This document shows positions 10,801-22,800 of a stretch of 64,000 nt of DNA, piece by piece. The first letter of the stretch is position 1. Each line of letters begins with the position of its first letter. The notes beneath the pieces are model-generated. The model saw only the letters and a program-made list of their open reading frames with translations, was not told the DNA's origin and did no database searches. Position numbers and translations under genes: made by a program. Origin of the DNA: Tridacna crocea (lineage: Eukaryota; Mollusca; Bivalvia; Cardiida; Cardiidae); NCBI GenBank assembly GCA_943736015.1, contig OX031062.1:4012501-4076500 (forward strand), written 5' to 3'.

Positions 10801-13800
10801 TATGCAGTCTGCGGTTTGTAGTAAAAGGATATTTTAATTCAAACTTCTCTTCACTTGTACTGCATGGTGTTTTTGAAACATACATTACACTTTCAAATTC
10901 AAATTGGCAAAAAGTCATGAACAGCATGGGCAAAACTGGATTCGAATATGTGCGGGTTAAAGTTAAAGGAATTTTTTAATTAATTTTTTTTTATGCAACT
11001 GGTATTTGTTTACCTGATGTACATGTTACGCTGTTGGTCACAGAAGGGATTGATGGAACAGCTGAAGAAAAAAAGAGAAAATATACCTGTACATGCATAT
11101 CCTTATAAAATGAGTATTTTTTATGTCTGCTATGACACCTACAAGATTGGACGAAAAGGAAACAAATTTAAATATGACCTTCATGTGAATGAGCTACGGC
11201 TTGTGAAAATGGGGTTTACTATACCTGAAAAAAGTATCAACTCTTGCAGCCTGTGCAGTCCAACCTGGCAGATGTTCGTTGAATTTTTTTGCTGTGTGAT
11301 AATTGTTTGCATGCCAAATGACTATTCTTTATTTCATGCTTTCCGGTAGGATATCGAGAAATAGCAGTGAAAATATTTTTCGATCTTACACTGGTACCAC
11401 CAGTAAAAATACCGATTTTCACGTATTTGTTGCCTAGGTAAATTGTGCGTGCCTGACAACCAGATGAGAAATATGACGTCATATACCTTAGATTTCTCGC
11501 CCTTGACGTAATATTGTTATGCGTTTCTATGCGGGAGGGGTACGCCACGGGGAATAACAGAAAAAAAAAACTGTACTGGATTTTGATAAAGCTCCTCCCA
11601 GGAAGGGTTAAGAGCATGAAATAAATAGAATATTTATTTTTTTCGGTGAAAGATCGAAATTTATTTCATCTCGCTGCGCCACTCGTGAAAATATTACCCA
11701 TGGTGTTCACTCGATGAAATAAATTTCTATCTTTCACCGAAATTCATGCTTTTCGGTAGAATATCGAGAAATAGCAGTGAAAATATTTTTCGATCTTACA
11801 CTGGTACCACCAGTGAAAGTACCGATTTTCACGTTCTTGTTGCCTAGGTAAATTGCGCGTGCCTAACAACCAGATGGGAAATATGACGTCATATACCTTA
11901 CATTTCTTGTGCTTGACGTAACGTTGCTATGCGGGAGGGGTACGCCACGGGGAATAACGGAAAAGAACTGTACTGAATATTGATAAAGCTCCAAGCAGAA
12001 AGGGTAGAAAGCGTGAAATAAATAGAATATTTGTATTTTTCGGTGAAAGATCGAAATTTATTTCATCTCGTAATTATTTCATCGAGTGAACACCATCGGT
12101 AATATTTTCACGAGTGGCGCAGCGAGATGAAATGCTGCGCCACTCGTGAAAATATTACCGATGTTGTCCACTCGATGAAATAAATTTCGATCTTTCACCG
12201 AAAAATACAAATATCCTCTATGCCTTCAGGTCCAGTCCAACGTTAGACCTAATTGATTTTATGGATCCATTATATTGTGATAAAATGCTTAATACAATCC
12301 ATTATATACACATTTTTCACCTTTTTAGCCTAAAAGAATAAAAGTATGCTGTCAAATGAAAAGTGCCATGAAATCACTGATAGACAAAGCACAATGTAGT
12401 AAAAAAGAAACGTGCGTAATAATTATACTAATATCTTTATTCAACTAATAATGCAACCAGTGTTAACTTGCTAACCTGATGTACTCGTTGTGTTGTATGT
12501 AGCGGAGGTGGTGTCAGACACTGTTGCAAAAATAAAGAATATACAAGAGCTCAGGAACCTTTCGCAGATAGTGTAAATCAAGATCAGACTACACGGCACA
12601 TGCAGTGTAAGGATTAACCCTTTGGTTGCTTATCTTGTATCACTGGCCTTTTTCGAGAAAGTGTAGATCAAGATCAGACTGCACATAACGTACTGTATTG
12701 AAAAATAAATTTCATGTAGATGAGCCATGGCTTGTGAAAAAGTGGCTTACTGCATCTGAAAAAGTATGAACCATTGCAGCCCGTGCAGTCCGTACAATAG
12801 GCCGGAGCCTTTTTGTTAAAAAAAAAAAAATGAAAATTTGGAGGGTGCGGCCTATCAGACGAATCGGCTTATATGTTATTTGTATTTCTCTAAACGATCT
12901 TTCCTGCGGCATGTTATACTGAAAATAAGTTAAAATCAGTTTTTGGATTTCCCTTATGAAGACCATTCTGGTTCACGTCCGTAAAGAATTTTTCGAACAC
13001 TAGTACCTTTAGTTGGTAGAAAAATTGATCTGCTTGCAAAACTTACGAATGCGTTAAAATTCGTTTCCAACCTTGAGTTTTACACCTGTTAATTGATAAT
13101 AACTCTTAGTACCAATCAGTGGTAACTGCGAATGCAGTGAAAGGCGTTGTTTGGTGTATAGCGTAAATTAATCAATCGAAATGACAGTTTGACTACTTTA
13201 TAAATTACGTTAAATATTCGACAAAGGATAAATGAATGTGAACGGTATCAACTCCTTGGACTGATTTGATCTGCGGAAGTAGAATTCACTCTGATGGATT
13301 GAAAAAAACAATGCAAAAATAACGTATTTGTTTCATATGTTAATTATTAGCGTAACTAGTAAAAAAGAAAATTGCGTTTAATTGATTATGCCTTTTTATT
13401 TCATACTTTCCTGTATATCATAAAGAAATATCGGTAATGTATTCTTCGACATGTCATGGACACGACCAGTAAAAATAAGACTTTTATATTCTGACGCTTC
13501 AATTGAAGGCAGAAACAGTGGTTCCTGCGCACTAGTTACTGAGGTAAAATGCGCGTGCCTCACAACTAGATGTAAATATGTGTGCCATTCGTTGAAATAT
13601 TGCTTATTATATTCAATTAGATTTCAATCTTTCACCGTAAAAAAAAACAAATATTCTCTATATCTTTATACAGTTGATAAATGCAACCAGTGTTGGCGTA
13701 CCTGATGTACTCGTTGTGTAGTAAGTAACGGAGGTGGTGTCAGACACTGCTGCAAAAAATAAAGACTATACAAGTACATATAAAACCGTCATCCATAGCC

Positions 13801-16800
13801 TGCTAAGCGCAACTCAAGCACTTTTCGCAGATAGTGTAATTCATGACCAGACTTCACAACATATGCAGTCTGATCTTGAATCTACTCTGTCCGATACTGC
13901 CAAGTTTATTTCTCCAGCAATATGCACTTTGTTATAACAATGTTTCGGTATCTAGGATTACTGTAGGCTGAAAATCTTCGTTTTATTCATTTAGCAGTGT
14001 AAGGGTTAAACAATTAGCATCGTCTGTTTTTTTTTTTTTGGATTATACTAAAATAAGGGAAAATTTGGTTGAAGATATATCAACAGGTAAAGAAATAAAA
14101 ACAATAACATGGATTTCAATATCTTGAACATCATATGACGCAGTGTTAAAATAGATAAAACTAATCTTAGAAGATTGAATGTCATCGAAGATCCTTATGA
14201 AAAGTTGACGTATTTTGTAAGAATTTATCGTAGAGTTACAAGTGTTTACTTAAGTTTTGTTGTTGTATTTTCTATTTGCTAGACACAAGACTTTTGAATT
14301 TGTTGGTGCTTTGCGTTGATGTTTTTTTTTTTTTTTAATACATATTTCCAACAACATGTAGAAATATCATTTCTTTACATAGAATTTATCGACACAGAAA
14401 AAACAAATATTACCCCTGGCTTACATATATATCACGGAGAGTTTTAAACAAAACAGACCAAAAAAGAGAAAAGGGAGTTGACATTTCCTGTGACCGTGTA
14501 TGCTTAGTCCATTTATACACATTTCTTTTTGTCTTTTTAAAATTCAAAGTGTCACGCAGTCATGAACCACAAAGGCAAAACTAGCTTCCAAAACGAACGG
14601 ATTTTCAATCAATGGATATTTTAAGTCAACTTTTTTATGCAGCCAGTATTTGCTTATCTGATTTATTAAGTGCATTGTAAATAACAGACGGAGACATAAA
14701 ACAGGTGAAAAACAAAAATAGAAGAGAATATACCGATGCATAAAAAACCTTGACAAATGATTGTTTTTGCGTATCTGCAAGGAAAACCTTGTAAGATGGG
14801 ACGTAAAGGAAATATGCAAATGAGCAATACACGGTGAAAATGTAACTCGCTGCGTCTGCAAAAAGTATAGACTGATGTTCATAGACTCACATCTTTATTC
14901 AACTTGTAATTGGAGAGGTCATCAGACCTCTCCAACAGTGTTGAGTTTAAAAGGCAGACTGCCTCAGAAATTGCTGTCTAAATCCAATCTTTGTAGGGGA
15001 ATTGTTCCGATACACAGTCTGTTTCGTCATGATTTTATAAAGAAATCGAAGTCTAAAAACTGAAATAGGAAATAGACGTGGTTTGTTTCTATATCACGAA
15101 TTTCAACAAAATTGTAAGGATTTAATTGCATATTCCCTTTCCAACAATTTTAATTTTGTATTACAATCTTAAATCTTAACAAAAAGAAGAAAAAGAAAAA
15201 AAAAAGAATTTCGTTAAAAATAGAAACGAACACAGCGGAAAAAATCACGTGACCTTAAAACGCGGGAAGAAGGTCGTGTGACTTACATAAATTACAAGGA
15301 CGGATGAATACGGAATCCTGTTTTTGCCATCCACTTTGATGAATGTGTATTTACAACTGAACAGATTTCAACTTCCCGTTTATTGTCTTGCTTGTTTCTT
15401 TACATGTACCTAGATTATATTTAACCTAAAAGCATAAAAAGTATTAGAAAAAAATGATGTCGACCTCTCCTGGCTTCTTTTTTAAAGAAGCCACTTGTTA
15501 CAACCAATGTTAACTTACCTGATGTACTCGTTGTGCTGTACGTAACAGAGGTAACGTGAGACAATGCTGCAAAAAATAAAATTAGACTAGTGCTCACAAG
15601 ACCTTTATTCCAAAGCTACTAACCGTGACTCAAAGACTTTCGCAGACAGAGTAGACCAAGGTCAGACTACACAGTACACGCGGGCTGATTTTTCAATTAC
15701 ACTGTCCGATAAGGTGAGTTTATTTACCCAGCAATAAGCACTTTGTTATTGCAATGTTTTGGTATATAGGAATACTGTTGTCTAGAAATGTGAATATCCG
15801 TTTTATAGCAGTGTAAGTTTTAAGAAATTACTATCTTTTTTTTTACAATAGATTGAATTCAGATTAGATTAAATTCTGTCGAAAACATATCTATAAGTAA
15901 AGAAATAAAAACAATAACATGGGTTTCAATATCGTAAATATCATACTGCGTAGTGTTAAAAATGGACAAAACCAAAGAATCGAAAATTGAATGCCATCTG
16001 AGGTCCTAAGAATAATTTTGCATTTTTTGTAAGAATTCATTGTAAAGTTACAAAGTCCTTAGTTTTGCTGTCGTCGTAGCTGTTTCCAGAGCAAATACTT
16101 TTGAATCTGTAGGCGTTTGGAGTTAATGGATTCTTTAGATATTTATTTCTGTGAGCTTTGTATTGCAAATAACACAAAGAAAATGGTATTACCTAACAAT
16201 GAATTCATCGATACAGAAAACAGTTTCCCTTGGTTTTATATAACACGGGGGATTTTCAAACCAAAACAGATGAAAAAAAGAAAAAAGAAAAGAGTTGCTT
16301 GAATTGACAGTTCCTGTACCTCAGTATGATTAGAGAATGTACATACATGTATATGTACATGGTTTTCTGTATTGTATGTTTTAAACAAACATTACGCTCT
16401 CAAATTCAAACTACCACGAAGTCATGAAGAACAATAGCAAAACTAGCTTCGATTATGTGCTGATTGTAGTCAAAGGATACTAGTATTTCAATTCAACCCT
16501 TTTTATGCAGCTGATGTTTGCTTACCTGATGTACTTATTACGTTGTTGGTCACAGACGGGGTCAGTGGAACGGCTAAGAAGAAAAAAAAAATACCTGTGC
16601 CTACAAAACCTAACAAACGAGTACTTTTATGTCTGCCATGAAACTTACTGAGATAAGATGAAAGGAAAATATATAAAAAAAATGATCTTCATATAAATGA
16701 ACCATGGCTCGTTATCTGGAAATAAAGTATTCACCCATGCAGCCTGCGCAGTCCACATAGGCTGACATTAGTCGAAACTTTTTTTCTGTTTGAAAATTGT

Positions 16801-19800
16801 CGGCACGTCAAATGACAATTCTGTCTGAAGGTTTAGTCGATCGTCTGACTAAATAACTTTATGGTTCTATTAAATTGTAGTGACATGCCTGGTATAGTAC
16901 ATTATAGATACACATTTTAGCCTTTTTTTCTTTTTGAAAATAGTATGTTGACAAATGAAAACTATTATAAAATCACTACTCGTTGCTGTTTCTGGACAAG
17001 AGACTGTTGAATCTGTAGGTGTTTAGGGTTGATATGTTTTTTTCAGATTATATTCACTGTGAGCTTTGTATCTCCAATAGATGAAATATGCTATTAATTC
17101 ATCGATACAGAAACAAAAATATTTCCCATGGCTTATGTTTAAAACGGAGAAACCAAACCAGATAAAAGAAAGAGAGAAAGGATTTTCTAAAATAGACAGT
17201 TCCTGTGACACAGCATGCCTGGCGCATGGACATGTGCAAGGAATTCCACTTTGTATTTTTTTAAACAAACGTCACACTCTAAAATTTGGATCGGCACAAA
17301 GTCATGAACAATAAGGGCAAAACTCGCTTCGAAAATGTGCAAATTATAGTTAAAGGACATTTTAATTCAACCATATTTTATGCAGCCGGTGTTTGCTTAC
17401 CTGATATACTTGTGACGTTGTTTGTCAAAGAAGGGGCCATTGAAACAGCTGAAGAAACAAAAATAATCACCAGTGCATACAAAAAACACAGACTTTTTAA
17501 ATCTGTAGATGCTTAGTGTTTCAGTATTTTTAAGGTATTAGTATCTGTGAGCTTTGTATTGCAAATAAAACAAAGAAAATGCTATTCCCCTTCCACAATT
17601 TCATCGATACAGGAAAAAAACCAAGAATTTCCCCTGGCTTATATATAACACAAACAGTTTCAAACAAAAACCCATAAAAAAAACCAGGAATCAGTTGCTT
17701 GAATTGACAGTACCTCTGTCTCAGTATGCATAGTGCATGTACATGGTTTTCTGCATTGTATGTTTGAAACAAACGTTGCACTCTCAAATTAAAATCCTCA
17801 CGAAGTCACGAACTACAAGGGCAAAACTAACTTCGATTATGTGTGGGTTATAGTTAAAGAATGTTTCAATTCAACATTTTTATGCAGCTGATCTTTGCTT
17901 ACCGGAAGTACTTGGTACGTTGTAAGTTACAGAAGGGATCATTGGAACAGCTGAAGAAAAAAATGCATGTATATCCTTAACAAATGAATATTCTGATGTC
18001 TGTGATGAAGCTTTCTAAGAATGGGCAAAAAAATAAAAAAAATCAAAATTGAACTTCATATAAATAAGCTATAACCTGTGAAAAGGGGTTTTCATGCATC
18101 TGAAAAAATAAAATATTTGCTTATGCACCCTCGCAGTCCACACAGGATGACATGCATCGAAACTTTTTTCTGCGCTAGAATTGTTTGTCACATGACCATT
18201 TAGCATCTGGTCCAGTCCATCGACAGATTAATTGATTTTAGGTTTCTATTAAATTGTAGTGACATGCCTGGTATAATACATTACAAATACACATTTTTAA
18301 CATTTTTTTTCTTTTTCAAAAAAAGTATGTTGACTATTATAGAATCACCAACAGACTTTGCTTAACCAGTAAAAAAGTAATGTGTGTAATAACGATACTT
18401 ACATCTCTAATTCAAGTAATAAATGCAGTTGATGTTAGCTTACCTACTGTAGTCGTTGTGTTGTAAACAACGGATGTGGTATCAGGCAATGCTGCAAAAA
18501 TGAAAATATACTAGTGCCTGCAAAACCTTATTTTCTAGTCTGCTGAAGGCATTTCAAGGACCTTTCCCTGATACTGTAAATCAAGATAAGACTACACAAC
18601 ACATGCAGTCTGATTTTAAATTTTCTCTGTCCGTTACTGTGTGTTTACTTGTACAGCAATAAACACTTTGTCATTCCAATGATTTGGTATTTAAGATTAC
18701 TGTTGGCTGGAAATCTTCATTTTATTCTTTCAGCAGAGTAAGGGTTAACAAATTAGTATCTTCTGTTGTTTGTAATGCATTACACTTAGATATGAGAAAA
18801 CTGTGTAATATCATCTGAGATTCTACTAGGAAGTTTAAAAAAAATAAGAATTTATAGTGTGGTTACCAATGTTTCCTTTAGTTTTGCCACTATCAATGCT
18901 GTTTCTGGACACGAGACTTTTGAATCTGTAGGTGTTTAGGGTTGATATATTTTTTCAGATATATATTTTTGTGAGGTTTGTATGTCCAACGACAGATAGA
19001 ATATGCTATTCCCGTACAATTAATTGATCAATACAGAAACAAAAATATTCCTCCTAGCTTATATTTAACTTGGAAAGTTTTTAACCCAAACAGATAAAAG
19101 AAAAAGAGAAAGAAGTTGCTAAAATTGACTGTTCCTGTGACACAGAATTCCCAGCATGTACATGTGCAAGATTTTCTTCTTTGATTTTTTGACACAAACA
19201 TTACACTCTTAAATTCGAATCGGCACAAAGTCATGTACAATAATAGTTTCGAAAATGAGCAAATTATAGTTAGAGGATATTCTAATTCAACCATATTTTA
19301 TGCAGCCAGTGTTGCTTACCTGATATACTTGTGACGTTGTTTGTCAAAGCAGGGGTCATTGAAACAGCTGAAAAAAAAATTTAATCACCAGTGCATACAA
19401 AAAACACAGACTTTTTAAATCTGTAGGTGCTTAATGTTTCAGTATTTTTAAGGTATTAATATCTGTGAGCTTTGTATTGCAAATAAAACAAAGAAAATGC
19501 TATTCCCCATTCCACAATTCCATCGATACAGGAAAAAAAAAAAGAACTATTTTCCCTTGCTTATATATAACACAAACAGTTTCAAACAAAAACCCATCCA
19601 AAAAAAAGAGGAATCAGTTGCTTGAATTGACAGTACCTGTGTCTCATTATGCCATGATAGTGCATGTACTTGGTTTTTTGCATTGTATGTTTGAAACAAA
19701 CGAAGTCACGAACTACAAGGACAAAACTAACTTCGATTATGTGTGGGTTATAGTTAAAGAATATTTCAATTCAACATTTTTATGCAGCTGGTGTTTGCTT

Positions 19801-22800
19801 ACCGGAAGTACTTGGTACGTTGTAAGTTACAGAAGGGATCATTGGAACAGCTGAAGAAAAAAAAAGATGCATGTATATCCTTAACAAATGAATATTTTGA
19901 TGTCTGTGATGAAGCTTTCTAAGAATGGACAAAAAAATAAAAAATCAAAATTGAACTTCATGTAAATAAGCCATAACTTGTGAAAAGGGGATTTAATGCA
20001 TTTGAGAACATAAAATATTTGCTTATGCACCCTCGCAGTCCACAAAGGATGACATGCATCGAAACTTTTTTCTGTGCTTGAATTGTTTGCATGCCACATG
20101 ACCATTTAGCATCTGGTCAAGTCCATCGACAGATTAATTGATTTTATGTTTCTATTAAATTGTAGTGACATGCCTGGTATAATACATTACAAATACACAT
20201 TTTTAACATTTTTTTTTTCTTTTTCAAAAAAAGTATGTTGACTATGCAAACTACTATAGAATCACCGACAGACTTTGCTTAACCAGTAAAAAAGAAATGT
20301 GTGTAATAACGATACTTACATCTTTATTCAAGTAATAAATGCAGTTAGTGTTAGCTTACCTACTGTAGTCGTTGTGTTGTAAACAACGGATGTGGTATCA
20401 GGCAATGCTGCAACAATGAAAATATACTAGTGCCTGCAAAACGTTATTTTCTAGTCTGCTGAAAGCAGTTCAAGGACCTTTCCCTGATAGTGTAAATCAA
20501 GATAAGTCTACACAACACATGCAGTCTGATTTTAAATTTTCTCTGTCCGTTACTGTGTTTACTTGTACAGCAATAAACACTTTGTCATTCCAATTATTTG
20601 GTATTTAAGATTACTGTTGGCAGGAAATTTTCATTTTATTCTTTCAGCAGAGTGAGGGTTAACAAATAAGTATCTTCTGTTGTTTGTAATGCATTACACT
20701 TAGATAAGAGATAACTGTGTAAGAAGGGGTCAATGAAAGAGGTGAAAAAACAAAATTTATCACCAGTGCATACAAAAAACACAGACTTTTTAAATCTGTA
20801 GGTGCTTAGTGTTTCAGTATTTCTAAGGTATTAATATCTGTGAGCTTTGTATTGCAAAAAAAATTAAGAAAATGCTATCCCCCTACGATCATTATGTCGA
20901 TACAGAAAACACAAATATTTCCTCTGCATTATAAATAATACAAACAGTTTCAAACCAAAACACATCTAAAAAAAAAAGAGAAAGAAGTTGCTTGAATTGA
21001 CAGTACCTGTATCTCAGTATACTTAGTGCATGTAAATGGTAACATGGTTTTCTGCATTGTATGTTTGAAACAGACGTTGCACTCTCAAATTAAAATTCCC
21101 AGGAATTCATGAACAACAAGGGCAAAATTAACTTCGATTATTGTGCGGTTTGTACTTAAAGAATGTCTTAATTTAACATTATTTTATGCAGCTGGTTTTG
21201 TTTATCGGAAGTACTTGTTACGTTGTATGTTACAGAAAGGATCAATGGGACAGCTGGAAAAAATGCATGTATATCCTTAACAAATGAATATTTTAATGAA
21301 CATGTCTGCGATGAAACCTTCTAAGAATGTGCAAACAGAAAACATATTTCAGATTTAACTTCATTTCAATAAGCCGTACCTTGTGATTTAAGGTGACTTA
21401 TTGTATCTGAAAATAGAGCCTGCGCAATTAGCACAGGCTGACATGCATCGAAACTTTTTTTCTGTGTGAAAATTGTTTGCATGTCAAATGACCATTTACC
21501 ATCTGGTCCAGTCCATTGTTAGACTAATGATTTTATGGTTCTATTAAATTGTAGTGACATGCCTGCTATAATACATTATAAATACACATTTTTAACATTT
21601 TTTTTTCTTTTTCAAAAAATGTATGTTGACTATGCAAACTACTATAGAATCACCGACAGACTTTGCTTATCCAGTAAAAAAGAAATGTGTGTAATAACGA
21701 TACTTATATCTCTATTTAAGTAATAGATAAATACATTGAGTGTTAGCTTACCTGATATACTCGTTGTGTTGTAAGTAACGGTGGTGGTGTCAGGCACTGC
21801 TGCAAAAATGAAAATATACTAGTGCCTGCAAAACCTTTATTCCTAGTCTGCTGAGGGCATCTCAAAGACCTTTCAAACGAGATAAAATTACACAACACAT
21901 GCAGCCTAATTTTGAATCTTCTCTGTCCGATACGGCGTGTTTACTTGTCCAGCAGTAAACACTTCGTTATTACAATGATTTGGTATCTAGGTTTACAGTT
22001 CGCTGGAAATCTTCATTTTATTCATGTAGCAGAGTAAGGGTTAAAAACTAGTATATTCTGTAATGGATTACACTTACATGTAGATAAGGGAAAATTGTGT
22101 CGAAGATAATTATATCGACAGGTAAAGAAATAATAACATGGATTTCAATATCTTAAATACCATACGACTAAGTAATAAAAATGGATGAAACCAACCTTCG
22201 CAGATTGAATGTTATAGGAGGTCCTAAGAAAAAAACTTGCATAACATTTTGTAAGAATTTAAAGCAAAGTTAATGTTACTTTACTTTTGCTGTTGTCGTT
22301 GCTTTTTCTAGACGCAAGAACTTTTAAACGGGCCAATGTGCACATGAATATCTGGTTTTCACCTTTCATACATAAATTTCATTCATTCCCTCTAAAAACA
22401 GAGCAGCTGAACAACCGGATGCTTATATATTATTCTTAAAATACATGTTAACACAAAAGAATACTTAGTTATGATTGAATGTCTCAAATGTGAACATAAT
22501 ATTTGAAGTCATATCTAAGGCTTCTTTTTTGTGAGATTTAACTCATTACCACACGAGAAAATTTTGGACTGGTCCAAATTGAAAGCATTTGCAGACGACA
22601 AAATAAAGGTGACTGAAAAATAGAATTTTTTTCTGGGAAGGGTAGAAAACACTGTTGGAAAAGGAGAAAATGCTGGTTACCAGCATTTTCTCCTTTTCCA
22701 ACAGTGTTTTCAAAAGGCTTCTTTCTCAGGGGCGTCAAAAGTAGGGATTGAGTGGTAATGGGTTAAAGGACCTGGATATAAGGTTAGTATCAGTTTAAGA

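Larger units (their letters stand above)
17000..22250. repeat. Tandem segmental duplication, unit about 1.9 kb, three copies
   Basis: Corresponding exons are spaced about 1.90-1.92 kb apart between unit 1 (17401, 17903, 18444) and unit 2 (19320, 19803, 20360), with long near-identical introns. Unit 3 (about 20.7-22.25 kb) is shortened: its first I-type exon survives only as a fragment near 20720-20750 and its second has lost its donor. Confidence 0.8.

Noticed and set aside
11237-11617. 126-codon minus-strand open frame
   Set aside because: Covers the edge of a repeat element that occurs again at 11741; the second copy does not keep the frame.
15240-15290. Promoter-like CACGTG and CGCGGG cluster
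   Set aside because: Lies deep in the stalk array with no transcript start or exon nearby; probably chance.
19465-19854. 129-codon plus-strand open frame
   Set aside because: Crosses two stalk introns and runs antisense over a stalk exon with clear minus-strand splice sites.
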